Source: Clostridium jeddahitimonense (GTDB taxonomy: Bacteria; Bacillota; Clostridia; Clostridiales; Clostridiaceae). From it: DNA of 64,000 nt. Position numbers and translations under genes: made by a program. Numbering within the stretch: position 1 is the stretch's first letter; the number at the start of each line of letters is the position of its first letter. Positions 1 to 8,673 of this stretch are shown piece after piece. Under the pieces are notes generated by a model. It saw nothing but the letters and a program-made list of their open reading frames with translations. It did not search any database and was not told the DNA's origin. The stretch spans positions 2,200,854 through 2,264,853 of the forward strand of contig LM994670.1 of the NCBI GenBank assembly GCA_000753455.2, read 5' to 3'.

Positions 1-50
1 TCCCCAAATCTTCCTAAACCTATAACTACAAATTGTTTACTCTTCGCCAT
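1..50 (-). CDS. ktrA: Potassium uptake regulatory subunit KtrA/TrkA family, first 16 codons only
   Basis: Only the N-terminus lies in the window; the gene runs off the left edge. The visible residues MAKSKQFVVIGLGRFG contain the start of a Rossmann fold with the GxGxxG nucleotide-binding loop (GLGRFG), as in the RCK/TrkA-N domain of cytosolic regulators that bind ATP/ADP or NAD and gate the membrane subunit. An AGGAG ribosome site precedes the ATG. It begins 10 nt after the stop of the TrkH/KtrB-like gene, so the two form an operon and the assignment rests on both motif and context. Confidence 0.8.
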   Translation of the reverse strand, partial: MAKSKQFVVIGLGRFG

Positions 51-60
51 AATTACTCTC

Positions 61-1407
61 CTAACCTATTAGTATTTTTCCTTCTGGATATCTTACACCA
101 TTATTATTTTTATTTCTCATTAATGATAATACAACAGTTAATGGTCCAACTCTGCCTAAATACATCATTATCATTATTAACACTTTACCAACTTCAGTAA
201 GTTGTTGAGTTAACCCTAAAGTTATCCCTACTGTTCCAAAGGCAGAAGTAGTTTCATATAATACCGAAAGGAATGATGCCCCTTTTTCTGTATATGATAA
301 TAACATAGTTGATCCTATTATTAAAACTCCTCCTATAAAGAATAAAGTAAATGCTTTATATACTAATTCTTTAGGAAATCTCTTTTTAAATGCTTCTGCA
401 TCATCACGTCCCCTTATAACACATATAACAGTTACTATTAACACACCCATAGTTGTTGTTTTAATCCCACCAGCAGTTGATCCTGGCGAACCACCTATGA
501 ACATAAGTATAATCGTTAAAAAATTTCCTGCATTAGTCATTCCTGCTGTAGATATTGAATTAAATCCTGCAGTCCTTGGAGTTACTGCTGCAAAAAATGA
601 ATTTACTACCTTATCTCCAATATTCATATTAGCCATGGTGTTTGGATTATTATGTTCAAAAATAAACATAAGTATTGTTCCACATACAAGTAAAACAGTT
701 GTAACTAAAATAACTATTTTTGAATGTAATGAAAGTCTTTTAATGCTTTTAAAATTGTAAATTTCTATCCATACTGTAAAGCCTATACCCCCAATTATAA
801 TCAAGGCGCTAACTACAAGTAAAACCACCCAATTTGAACTATATCCTGTTAAACTTGAAAAATTTCCAAATAAATCAAAACCCGCATTGCAAAAAGCAGA
901 TATAGAGTGAAATACACTATAGAATAATCCTTTTGCTACTCCAAACTGTGGTATAAATTGTGTCGAAAATAAAAGTGCTCCAGAAAGTTGAACTGTTACC
1001 GTAAACACTATTACATATTTCACCATCTTAACAAGGCCTTGAATATTAAAAGTATTCATAGCATCTTGTAATATCAGCCTATCTCTTAATGTTATTTTTT
1101 TCCCTAATACGATTGCTATTAATGTTGTGAAAGACATGAATCCAAGTCCACCAATTTCTATTAATAACATAATAATTGTTTGACCAAACATACTCCAATG
1201 AGTTCCAGTATCTAGTGTTATTAACCCTGTAACGCATACAGCAGATGTAGCTGTAAATAGCGCATCTAAAAAATTAGTCGTTTCTCCACTTGCAGATGAT
1301 ATAGGTAAAGTTAATATTATTCCTCCAATCAATATCACTGCTAAAAAACCTAATGCTAAAATTTGAACTCCTTTAAGCTTAGTATTTTTTCTTAAATTAA
1401 ATTGCAT
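61..1407 (-). CDS. ktrB: Potassium uptake membrane subunit, TrkH/KtrB family
   Basis: This 448-residue polytopic membrane protein is the ion-conducting subunit of a Ktr-type K+ uptake system. It has the repeated membrane-pore-membrane layout of the family, with filter-like segments such as TSAVCVTGLITLDTG (about residue 55), FCNAGFD, TPRTAGFNS and TSAFGTVGITLGLT, and the signature GGSPGSTAGGIKTTT near residue 305. The length fits KtrB. An AGGTGAG ribosome site lies before the ATG. The downstream gene (ktrA) is 10 nt away. I did not recognise a cyclic-di-AMP (ydaO-type) riboswitch in the roughly 150-nt leader, although such elements precede ktrAB in some Firmicutes. Confidence 0.9.
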   Translation of the reverse strand: MQFNLRKNTKLKGVQILALGFLAVILIGGIILTLPISSASGETTNFLDALFTATSAVCVTGLITLDTGTHWSMFGQTIIMLLIEIGGLGFMSFTTLIAIVLGKKITLRDRLILQDAMNTFNIQGLVKMVKYVIVFTVTVQLSGALLFSTQFIPQFGVAKGLFYSVFHSISAFCNAGFDLFGNFSSLTGYSSNWVVLLVVSALIIIGGIGFTVWIEIYNFKSIKRLSLHSKIVILVTTVLLVCGTILMFIFEHNNPNTMANMNIGDKVVNSFFAAVTPRTAGFNSISTAGMTNAGNFLTIILMFIGGSPGSTAGGIKTTTMGVLIVTVICVIRGRDDAEAFKKRFPKELVYKAFTLFFIGGVLIIGSTMLLSYTEKGASFLSVLYETTSAFGTVGITLGLTQQLTEVGKVLIMIMMYLGRVGPLTVVLSLMRNKNNNGVRYPEGKILIG

Positions 1408-1565
1408 AATCTCACCTCGTAGGTTTCATTTTAACTACTTTTATTATTTTGCTCTATATATATTATTTTATTTGTTGGGTGTTAATATTTGTCCTCCATG
1501 TATTTTACCATCTTTACATTTATTTTCATAGTCCATTAAATAATTTTATTTATATATAATAATAA

Positions 1566-1585
1566 AGGCGACTTAAAAGTCGCCT
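1566..1585 (-). terminator. Rho-independent terminator after the YtxC-like gene
   Basis: A perfect 9-bp inverted repeat AGGCGACTT/AAGTCGCCT with a very short loop is followed on the minus strand by TTATTATT. It separates the upstream sporulation gene from ktrB, which therefore needs its own promoter between about 1410 and 1560. Confidence 0.75.
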
Positions 1586-1656
1586 AAATAAAATCTATAT
1601 TTAACAATTCCAAAATCTTAATCTTAGAAACTATATTTTTCTTAGTAATAAAATAA

Positions 1657-2556
1657 TTATATTTTAGTTTTAACTATTTTGCACTCACTACATCCCTTAC
1701 AACAATATGCTCTTTCTCCAAAAACATTTATTATTGTATTTATAAACTCCTTATTATTACATTTTTCTTTTCCATGAATTATTACACTTTTTGGTGCATT
1801 AGTAATTAATCCGCTTATTATAATATCCTCTATATTAGCTTCGGTATCCACCTTACACTCTGAAAGTTCCTTAATAAATTCTTCAAATATATCATTGCCA
1901 TATTTATCTTTAATGATATATCCACCACCATCTTGTATAAAAATATTAATTTCATCAATTCTGCTTTCTTGAATATCAACGAAGTATTTTAATAACTTCA
2001 CAAATTCTTTATATTCCTTTTCTACCATGTACTCTTCTACAACTTTTTCAATTATATCTTCTATCCCCTGTCTTAATTCTTTCATTCTAAAAGTTACAAA
2101 GCCTTGGATGTTTATCTCTTCATTTTCCTCTAAACATTCCTTTATTTTCTCTATTATTGAGTTTACTTTATTTAAACAATATATCATTCTATCATCATTT
2201 ACTGTAGCTTCACCTTTTAGAACACTCATAATTATATCTTCTACTTCTAAAATTTCATCTTGCTTTAAAAAGAAATAATTTTCCATCAAAAACTCGAACA
2301 TTTCTTTTTTTCTATATTGTTCTAATACAATATTGTATAGAATATTACTGATATATAGATAAAGTGTATTTTTAACTCTCTCATCATAACACTTTTCATC
2401 GCATATAACTTTTACTGAATGAGTGTCACCTTCAAAACTTTCCACGAGACCTATCGTAATATTCTTTTTCTTTAATATGTCTCTCAACTCTTGCAGCTCT
2501 TTTACGAAATCAAGGTCATCATTACGTCGTAAATTCAATACTATCATAGATTTCAC
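1657..2556 (-). CDS. ytxC: YtxC-like sporulation protein
   Basis: A 299-residue soluble, acidic protein with long predicted helices. The segment around residues 150-220 (INIQGFVTFRMKEL, then EYKEFVKLLKYFVDIQESRI) matches what I know of the YtxC family, a poorly characterised group linked to sporulation in Bacillus and Clostridium. The C-terminus carries a cluster of cysteines (YCCKGCSECK) that could bind metal; this is seen, its role is inference. It is a single-gene unit ending in a terminator and divergent from the next gene. Biochemical function is unknown. Confidence 0.65.
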   Translation of the reverse strand: MKSMIVLNLRRNDDLDFVKELQELRDILKKKNITIGLVESFEGDTHSVKVICDEKCYDERVKNTLYLYISNILYNIVLEQYRKKEMFEFLMENYFFLKQDEILEVEDIIMSVLKGEATVNDDRMIYCLNKVNSIIEKIKECLEENEEINIQGFVTFRMKELRQGIEDIIEKVVEEYMVEKEYKEFVKLLKYFVDIQESRIDEINIFIQDGGGYIIKDKYGNDIFEEFIKELSECKVDTEANIEDIIISGLITNAPKSVIIHGKEKCNNKEFINTIINVFGERAYCCKGCSECKIVKTKI

Positions 2557-2680
2557 TCCCTTCTTAATAATAGTATGTATTAAAATAACATCTCTATACC
2601 ATCAATATTAAGTAAACAACCCTTGATTTTTTCTTATTTTTCAGATAACTTTATATTAAAATTATTAAAGGTGGGCTTAT

Positions 2681-3382
2681 ATGGTTGCATTTATCGATTA
2701 TCGAACTACAGCAGAAGAAAAAAAATCACTTTCAAAATTTAATATTGATTTTATAGAAATACCAAAAAATTCAACATTATATGATGCAATTGATGGTCAC
2801 GTAGATATACAGATGAATATAATTGATAAAAAAGAAAAAAAAATAATTGTACATAAAGATATTGATTCTTCTTTCCTTAAGAAACTTGAACAATATAATA
2901 TTAAGTATCTAAAAAGTTTAAGCTCTCTTACTGAAAAATATCCTGAGAATATAATATTAAATGCTGCAATATTAGAAAATGATATTATTCATAATTTTAA
3001 ATACACTGATAAAAACCTTATATCTTCTATGAAGGATAAAAATTTTATCAATGTTAAACAAGGATATTCTAAATGTTCAATACTCCCTATTAGAGAAAAA
3101 GTAATTATAACAAATGATAAAGGAATACATGATATCTTAAAAAAAGAAGATTATGATATTTTATGGCTTCCTCCTGGTGACATATTATTACCTAGTTTAA
3201 ATTATGGCTTTATTGGTGGCGTTGGTGGAAAAATATCTGATGACTCTTTAGCTTTTTTTGGTAACTTAGACTACTATAAATACGGCAAAGAAATTAAACT
3301 CTTTTTAAGCAAATATGATATTAAACCAATCTACTTGAGCCAAGGTAAATTAATTGATAGAGGTAGTTTAATGTGTTTATAA
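2681..3382 (+). CDS. Conserved clostridial protein, possible GME-fold (DUF6873-like)
   Basis: A 233-residue soluble protein without signal peptide or membrane segment. The C-terminal half contains KQGYSKCSILPI, then VIITNDKG, LPPGDILLPSLNYGFIGGVGG and a final YLSQGKLIDRGSLMCL. This arrangement of glycine-rich turns and a late cysteine recalls guanidine-modifying (GME/amidinotransferase-like) propeller proteins and, from memory, the clostridial DUF6873 group. I cannot confirm a catalytic Cys-His-Glu triad by eye. A GGTGGG ribosome site precedes the ATG. It stands alone, divergent from ytxC and convergent with hslO. Confidence 0.5.
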   Translation: MVAFIDYRTTAEEKKSLSKFNIDFIEIPKNSTLYDAIDGHVDIQMNIIDKKEKKIIVHKDIDSSFLKKLEQYNIKYLKSLSSLTEKYPENIILNAAILENDIIHNFKYTDKNLISSMKDKNFINVKQGYSKCSILPIREKVIITNDKGIHDILKKEDYDILWLPPGDILLPSLNYGFIGGVGGKISDDSLAFFGNLDYYKYGKEIKLFLSKYDIKPIYLSQGKLIDRGSLMCL

Positions 3383-3443
3383 ATTTATTCCCTATATACT
3401 ACGTATAAATGCTTTAAAAGTTGAATATATTTTATTTACAAAA

Positions 3444-3478
3444 AAACACCACTAAATCCTATTGATCTAGTGGTGTTT
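3444..3478. terminator. Bidirectional terminator between convergent genes
   Basis: AAACACCACTA and TAGTGGTGTTT form an 11-bp stem around a 13-nt loop, with A-rich and T-rich flanks, between the hypothetical gene on the plus strand and hslO on the minus strand. It can serve both. Confidence 0.75.
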
Positions 3479-3481
3479 GTA

Positions 3482-4357
3482 TTATTTTTGTAAAATCTTC
3501 TCTATATCTTCTTTTGTAAAAATGTAACTAGCATTGCAGAAATGACATTTTAACTCTTCATCTTTTCCTTCTGCAGCTATTTCTTTAAGATCTTTTTCCC
3601 CAATAGATATTAAAGCTTTTTCTACCTTTTCTCTTGAGCAATTACACTTAAACTCTGGCTCTACCTCTTCTAATATCTTAAGATCCATACCATCAAATAT
3701 GTATTCTATTATTTCTTTAATTGTTTTTCCTTCATCAAGTAAAGTTGTTATTGATGGTATTTCTTCCAATCTATAAGTTATTACATCAGCTAATAGTTCA
3801 TCTGCCCCTGGCATCATCTGTACTATAAATCCCCCAGCAGATTTTATAGAATAATCAGTATTAACTAAAACTCCTAAAGCTACAGCTGAAGGTGTTTGCT
3901 CTGATACAGTGAAATAATATGCTAAGTCTTCTGCTATTTCTCCTGAGAATATTGGAACTTGCCCAACGTATGGATCCTTTAATCCTAAATCTTTAATTAT
4001 TATTAAATTACCATTTTTACCTACATATCCGCCAACATCTAATTTATTTTTAGAATTTAACGGTAAATCGCCATATGGATTGCCTATATACCCTTTAACT
4101 ATACCATCTTTATATGCAGTTACAACAACTCCTTCTGCATCTCCTCCACCGTTAATTTTTAATGTTGTTACATCCTTCTCTGATTTTAGTGTACTTCCTA
4201 ATAAAGCTCCTGCAGTTAATAATCTACCTAAAGTAGCTGCTGCTACTGGTGTACATCCATGTATATCACGTGCTTTTTCAACTAAATTAGTAGTTGATCC
4301 TGCAATAATTCTAACCATTCCATCTTTAGCTGTTGCTGTTATAATTGTATCTTTCAT
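3482..4357 (-). CDS. hslO: Redox-regulated molecular chaperone Hsp33
   Basis: This 291-residue cytosolic holdase protects unfolding proteins during oxidative stress. The zinc-binding redox switch is complete: CNC at residues 238-240 and CHFC at 271-274. Under oxidation these cysteines form disulfides, release zinc and expose the substrate site. The N-terminal chaperone domain begins with the usual [18 protein letters not shown] precedes the ATG. It follows the methyltransferase gene by 16 nt, so the two are probably co-transcribed. Confidence 0.95.
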   Translation of the reverse strand: MKDTIITATAKDGMVRIIAGSTTNLVEKARDIHGCTPVAAATLGRLLTAGALLGSTLKSEKDVTTLKINGGGDAEGVVVTAYKDGIVKGYIGNPYGDLPLNSKNKLDVGGYVGKNGNLIIIKDLGLKDPYVGQVPIFSGEIAEDLAYYFTVSEQTPSAVALGVLVNTDYSIKSAGGFIVQMMPGADELLADVITYRLEEIPSITTLLDEGKTIKEIIEYIFDGMDLKILEEVEPEFKCNCSREKVEKALISIGEKDLKEIAAEGKDEELKCHFCNASYIFTKEDIEKILQK

Positions 4358-4373
4358 TTAATCTTCCTCCAAA

Positions 4374-5114
4374 TTATCTGCTTTTCTTTACAACATACAC
4401 TAATCTTTCACTATCTTCTTGTACATCATTATTAGTGTATCCATCAAATTTATTTATCACTTCTAAGTTTGAAAGTTTTAAATACTTCTCAATTTCTTCT
4501 GCTTTATACGCTCTTTCTAAATGTTCCTCTTCAAACCTTTCATATAACTCTCCTTTTTTAACAAAGAAAGTTAAAAACATTGAAAGCAAATCATCTTCAA
4601 AGGTGTTTTCCCACGTATAAAAAACTTCTTCTTCGCTATATGTATATATATTATTTCCTAATATTTCTGATAGTTTATAGTATGAATTTATATCAAAAAT
4701 AAAAATCCCATCATCATTTAAATGCTCATATATAGACTTGAAGTAAGATAAAATTCCATCTTCCTCTATTATGTAATTAGTAGAATCAAGTACAGAAGTT
4801 ATTAAATCAAACTTCTTATTTAAACTTAACTCAGTCATATCTTGGCATATTACTTTTCCTTTTAACTTATTAGCTTTTAACTTTTCAAAAGCTTCACGTA
4901 GCATGTCTTCTGATAGGTCTACAGCAAATATATCCTTAAATTTTGTAGCTAAACGTATAGTAACATTTCCAGTACCACAAGCCACATCCAAATAGTTATT
5001 AAATTTAACATTTTCTTCTTCGCAAATACTAATAATTCTATTAACCATTTCATCATAATCTATATCTTCATTTATAAGTTCATCGTAGATTTTGGCAAAT
5101 TCACCATATGCCAT
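4374..5114 (-). CDS. Class I SAM-dependent methyltransferase
   Basis: A 246-residue Rossmann-fold methyltransferase. Motif I is YLDVACGTGNVTIRLA (about residues 38-53), followed by the acidic loop FAVDLSEDML and later DLITSVLDSTNYI. The N-terminus MAYGEFAKIYDELI is typical of the small ubiquinone/YdjH-like methyltransferases found beside hslO in clostridia. I chose the ATG at 5114 because AGGGGGGA lies just upstream; the longer 257-residue form starts without a ribosome site. The substrate cannot be told from the sequence. Confidence 0.8.
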   Translation of the reverse strand: MAYGEFAKIYDELINEDIDYDEMVNRIISICEEENVKFNNYLDVACGTGNVTIRLATKFKDIFAVDLSEDMLREAFEKLKANKLKGKVICQDMTELSLNKKFDLITSVLDSTNYIIEEDGILSYFKSIYEHLNDDGIFIFDINSYYKLSEILGNNIYTYSEEEVFYTWENTFEDDLLSMFLTFFVKKGELYERFEEEHLERAYKAEEIEKYLKLSNLEVINKFDGYTNNDVQEDSERLVYVVKKSR

Positions 5115-5296
5115 AAAATCCCCCCTCACTTGTAGTAATTTTCCCATAAGGTCAAATTTAGAAAAATATAACTTAAGTAAATAAAGCTATATTTTTCTAC
5201 AAACTATAATATATGTAAAAGTACTTTTAGTCAACGATAACTAACTATTCCTCATATATAGATAGTCTTTATTTATAAAATTACTAAATTAACAAA

Positions 5297-5548
5297 CTAT
5301 TTTCTACCTAATATCTCATCATTAGTAGGTATTTTTAGCTCCTTCTTTCTCTTAGTCATAATTCCACCAATACGACCTGTCTCTTCTGCTGTTAACCCTG
5401 CCCATCCATATTCATCAACCTTGTCCTTTAAGCCTAATTCATCCGCTATTTCATACTTTATTTTTTCTCTTAAAAGCTCTTCCGGGGTTAATTCTTTATT
5501 ACTTTTTAATTTGGATTTTATAATTTTTTTTAATGGTGTTTTACTCAT
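5297..5548 (-). CDS. Small acid-soluble spore protein, divergent alpha/beta type (Ssp4-like)
   Basis: An 83-residue basic protein. The core YEIADELGL (32-40) and LTAEETGRIGGIMTKR (about 53-68) are the two conserved blocks of alpha/beta-type SASPs, which coat spore DNA and are cut at the EIA site by the germination protease GPR. The N-terminus is longer and more lysine-rich than in classical SASPs, resembling the C. perfringens Ssp4 variant. Residue 36 is Asp. AGGGGGAAG precedes the start. Expected expression is in the forespore; I could not define a sigma-G promoter with confidence. Confidence 0.85.
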   Translation of the reverse strand: MSKTPLKKIIKSKLKSNKELTPEELLREKIKYEIADELGLKDKVDEYGWAGLTAEETGRIGGIMTKRKKELKIPTNDEILGRK

Positions 5549-5661
5549 ATTACTTCCCCCTAAATAAATTTGTCATATGTATTTTATCCAACAAGTATAT
5601 ATTTATACCCCCTATCTTTTTATAACTTATTTAAGGCTTTATCATATATTGTTATTATGAC

Positions 5662-5721
5662 AAAGAATTTAAATTATTAGATTTAATGCTCCTATATAGG
5701 GAGTTTTTAATTTAAATCTTT
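5662..5721 (+). promoter_or_regulatory. Structured 5' leader of the asd-dapAB operon
   Basis: A 5-bp hairpin CTCCT/GGGAG (5689-5693 with 5699-5703) followed by TTTTTAATTT looks like a weak attenuator. It is enclosed by a perfect 10-bp AT stem (5667-5676 with 5708-5717) that continues for 4 bp after one bulged A. The 3' arm ends about 10 nt before the asd ribosome site. It does not look like the long lysine (L-box) riboswitch. A regulatory role is inference. Confidence 0.4.
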
Positions 5722-5744
5722 TTATTTTTATAGGAGGATAGTTT

Positions 5745-6728
5745 ATGTACAACATTGCAATAGTCGGAGCTACCGGCAATGTAGGAAGAAAATTTTTAAA
5801 TATTTTAGAGGAAAGAAATTTTCCTATTAAAGAACTTTATCTTTTTGCCTCTAAAAAATCTAATGGAAGTTATCTTAAATTTAAAAACAAAAGCTACTTA
5901 GTTGAAGAAACTATTGAAGATAATATAAAAAACAAAAAAATTGATTATGCTCTTTTCTCAGCTGGTGGTGAAACCAGTTTGAAATATGCACCTATTTTTA
6001 CTAAATACGGCGCTATAGTTATAGATAACTCTAACGCTTGGAGGATGGATAAAGATGTTCCATTAATAGTTCCTGAAGTAAATCCTGAAGATTTAAAAAG
6101 TCATAATGGCATTATTGCCAATCCTAATTGTTCAACAATACAGGCAATGATACCGCTTAAAATCTTAAAAGATAATTACGGTTTAAAAAGAATTATATAC
6201 TCAACTTATCAGGCAGTATCTGGTGCAGGAATTGGAGGAATTAACGACTTAAAAAACGGAATTTCTGGAATATCTCCAACAAAATTCCCTTACCCTATAT
6301 TTAATAACTGTATTCCTCAAATTGATATTTTTTTAGATAACGGTTATACAAAAGAAGAAATCAAAATGGTAAATGAAACAAAAAAAATCCTTCATGATGA
6401 CAACTTAAAAATCACTGCCACTACCGTTAGAGTACCAGTCCTAAACTGTCATGGAGAAAGTATAAATATAGAATTATTAAATTATTATAACCTAAAGGAT
6501 GTAATTAATTTATTTAATAATTCTAAAGGATTAATTCTTTATGACGAAAAAGAATCATTAAAATATCCAATGCCTATTTTGGCTGATGGAAAAGATGAGG
6601 TTTATATAGGTAGAGTACGAAGAGACTTTAGTGTTGATAACGGACTTAACATTTGGGTCGTAGCAGATAATCTAAGAAAAGGTGCTGCTTTAAATGCAAT
6701 ACAAATCCTTGAAACATTAACAAACTAA
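5745..6728 (+). CDS. asd: Aspartate-semialdehyde dehydrogenase
   Basis: This 327-residue cytosolic enzyme reduces aspartyl phosphate with NADPH to aspartate semialdehyde, the branch point to lysine/diaminopimelate, threonine and methionine. The N-terminal NADP-binding loop is VGATGNVGRKFL, and the catalytic cysteine sits in NPNCSTIQ (about residue 127). VPVLNCHGESIN supplies the C-terminal substrate-binding region. AGGAGG lies 7 nt before the ATG. It is the first gene of asd-dapA-dapB, which ties this copy to diaminopimelate and dipicolinate supply. Confidence 0.95.
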   Translation: MYNIAIVGATGNVGRKFLNILEERNFPIKELYLFASKKSNGSYLKFKNKSYLVEETIEDNIKNKKIDYALFSAGGETSLKYAPIFTKYGAIVIDNSNAWRMDKDVPLIVPEVNPEDLKSHNGIIANPNCSTIQAMIPLKILKDNYGLKRIIYSTYQAVSGAGIGGINDLKNGISGISPTKFPYPIFNNCIPQIDIFLDNGYTKEEIKMVNETKKILHDDNLKITATTVRVPVLNCHGESINIELLNYYNLKDVINLFNNSKGLILYDEKESLKYPMPILADGKDEVYIGRVRRDFSVDNGLNIWVVADNLRKGAALNAIQILETLTN

Positions 6729-6747
6729 ATTTATAGGAGGTTATATT

Positions 6748-7626
6748 ATGTCAATCTTTAAAGGTTCCGGTGTTGCAATTATTACTCCATTTACAGATAC
6801 TGGTGTTAATTACACAAAACTCGAGGAGTTACTAGAATGGCATGTATCAGAAGGTACTGATGCCATAATAATATGTGGTACAACAGGCGAAGCTACTACT
6901 ATGTCAGAGGAAGAAAAGAAAAAAACCATAAAATTTACAGTTGATGTAATAAAAAATAGAATACCTGTCATTGCTGGTACAGGAAGTAACGATACAGTAA
7001 AATCTATTAGTATGAGTAAATATGCAGAAAGTGTTGGCGTAGATGGACTTCTTATCATTACACCTTATTATAACAAAACTAATAGCGAAGGTTTAATTAG
7101 ACACTTTGAAGCTATAAATAACGCTGTAAACACCCCTATTATTGCATATAATGTTCCAAGTAGAACTGGTTTAAATATAACTCCCGAACAACTTTTAAAG
7201 CTATCTGCATTTAATAATATAATAGCCATAAAAGAAGCTAGCGGTAATATTAGTCAGATTGTTAAGATGAAAGCACTCTGCGGTGATAAAATTGATATTT
7301 ACTCAGGTAACGATGATCAAATAATTCCTATAATGTCCCTAGGCGGTTTAGGAGTTATTTCCGTGGCAGCAAATATTATTCCTAATGCAGTCCACAATCT
7401 TACTTATGAATTTTTGCATGGAAACTATGATAAAGCTTTAAAATTGCAACTAGATTATTTAGAACTTTGTAACACATTATTCATAGAAACAAATCCTATT
7501 CCTGTTAAAACAGCTCTTAATATTTTATCAAAAGATGTTGGAAATCTAAGACTTCCACTTTATAAAATGGATGATAAAAATAAAGAAAATTTAGTTAATA
7601 CTTTAAAAAAATATAATTTAATTTAA
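6748..7626 (+). CDS. dapA: 4-Hydroxy-tetrahydrodipicolinate synthase
   Basis: A 292-residue TIM-barrel aldolase that condenses pyruvate with aspartate semialdehyde, the first committed step to diaminopimelate. Visible signatures are [11 protein letters not shown] (phosphate/carboxylate binding), YNVPSRTG with the catalytic Tyr, and IAIKEASGN with the Schiff-base Lys near residue 162. AGGAGG precedes the start, 20 nt after asd. In spore formers its product also feeds dipicolinic acid. Confidence 0.96.
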   Translation: MSIFKGSGVAIITPFTDTGVNYTKLEELLEWHVSEGTDAIIICGTTGEATTMSEEEKKKTIKFTVDVIKNRIPVIAGTGSNDTVKSISMSKYAESVGVDGLLIITPYYNKTNSEGLIRHFEAINNAVNTPIIAYNVPSRTGLNITPEQLLKLSAFNNIIAIKEASGNISQIVKMKALCGDKIDIYSGNDDQIIPIMSLGGLGVISVAANIIPNAVHNLTYEFLHGNYDKALKLQLDYLELCNTLFIETNPIPVKTALNILSKDVGNLRLPLYKMDDKNKENLVNTLKKYNLI

Positions 7627-7637
7627 GGAGTACTGTT

Positions 7638-8390
7638 ATGATTCAAATTCTTCTTAATGGTTGCTGTGGAAAAATGGGGAAAGTTATTGCAGAAGCAATA
7701 AGTCAATTTCCAGATTTAAATATCGTTGCTGGCGTTGATAAATATCCATGCGATAATCAGTTTCCTGTATTCACTTCATTGTCAAATATAAACATTTCAT
7801 ATGATGTTTTACTAGATTTTTCTAGACCAACTGCTTTAGAAAGTCTACTATCTTTAAGTGAAAAAACTAAAAAACCATTAATCTTGTGCACTACTGGATA
7901 TGCCCCAAACGATTTAGATTTAATCAATACAAAATCCTCAATTATTCCAATATTCAAATCTGCCAATATGTCTTATGGCATTAATTTAATAAATGTACTT
8001 TTAAAAAAGATTTCTCCACTTTTATATGATAATTATGATATTGAAATAGTAGAGAAACACCATAATCAAAAAATAGATTCCCCTAGTGGAACAGCCTTAT
8101 TGCTAGGCAATACTATATCTAACTCTATAGATTCTAAAACCAATTTTATATATGGCCGAGAAGGCAAAAAGAAACGTAAAAAAGATGAAATAGGCATTCA
8201 TGCTATAAGAGGTGGATCAATAGTAGGTGATCATGAAATAATATTTGCTGGAACTGGCGAGATTATAGAACTTAGTCACAAAGCTATCTCAAGGGAGGTT
8301 TTTGCTATAGGTGCATTAAAAGCTTGTGAGTATATGAGTAAAATAAAAGATCCAGGATTATATAATATGGAAAATATGTTAGAAATATAA
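7638..8390 (+). CDS. dapB: 4-Hydroxy-tetrahydrodipicolinate reductase
   Basis: A 250-residue NAD(P)H-dependent reductase that follows DapA. The N-terminal loop GCCGKMGK is the nucleotide-binding GxxGxxG form, and the catalytic segment [15 protein letters not shown] (about residues 138-152) holds the proton-donor histidine and the lysine of the family. The later [13 protein letters not shown] is also conserved. It lies 11 nt after dapA and is the last pathway gene of this cluster; dapH is 1 kb away. Confidence 0.96.
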   Translation: MIQILLNGCCGKMGKVIAEAISQFPDLNIVAGVDKYPCDNQFPVFTSLSNINISYDVLLDFSRPTALESLLSLSEKTKKPLILCTTGYAPNDLDLINTKSSIIPIFKSANMSYGINLINVLLKKISPLLYDNYDIEIVEKHHNQKIDSPSGTALLLGNTISNSIDSKTNFIYGREGKKKRKKDEIGIHAIRGGSIVGDHEIIFAGTGEIIELSHKAISREVFAIGALKACEYMSKIKDPGLYNMENMLEI

Positions 8391-8480
8391 AAACTTATTA
8401 TTATATTTTGATACTATATTAATAATATTTTTGGCTTATAGACATACTATATATGTAATGCAATTTATAGGAGGTTTAAT

Positions 8481-8645
8481 ATGTCAAAAGATAGTCAACC
8501 CGACAATAAATACGCTAGAATGGAAAAATGTAATTACCAAACTCCAATAACTGAAGAAGGTCACAATCACAATCCTAATAAAAAGCATAAATCTGTTAAG
8601 CAACAAGGTGTTTCTAGCGAACACTATAACCCAGCAGGAAATTAA
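8481..8645 (+). CDS. Small hydrophilic protein, 54 residues, unknown
   Basis: An ATG preceded by TAGGAGG at 9-nt spacing opens a 54-residue protein rich in Asn, Lys and His, with one Cys and the stretch EEGHNHNPNKKHKS. There is no signal peptide or membrane segment. A terminator begins exactly at its stop. The strong ribosome site, intact frame and own terminator argue that it is a real gene. It lies 90 nt downstream of dapB and may be read with it. I do not recognise the family. Confidence 0.6.
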   Translation: MSKDSQPDNKYARMEKCNYQTPITEEGHNHNPNKKHKSVKQQGVSSEHYNPAGN

Positions 8646-8673
8646 AAAAGAAGAGTTTAAACTCTTCTTTTTT
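8644..8673. terminator. Bidirectional terminator
   Basis: A symmetric hairpin AAGAAGAGTTT/AAACTCTTCTT flanked by A and T runs overlaps the ends of the convergent 54-codon gene and cobO. Confidence 0.85.

Noticed and set aside
497..760. Open frame of 87 codons opposite ktrB
   Set aside because: No ribosome site, and it lies wholly within a strongly supported membrane-protein gene.
1408..1560. Cyclic-di-AMP (ydaO) riboswitch before ktrB
   Set aside because: No conserved ydaO core could be recognised in this AT-rich leader.
5549..5744. Lysine riboswitch before asd
   Set aside because: The leader is too short and lacks the conserved junction sequence; only a local stem is seen.
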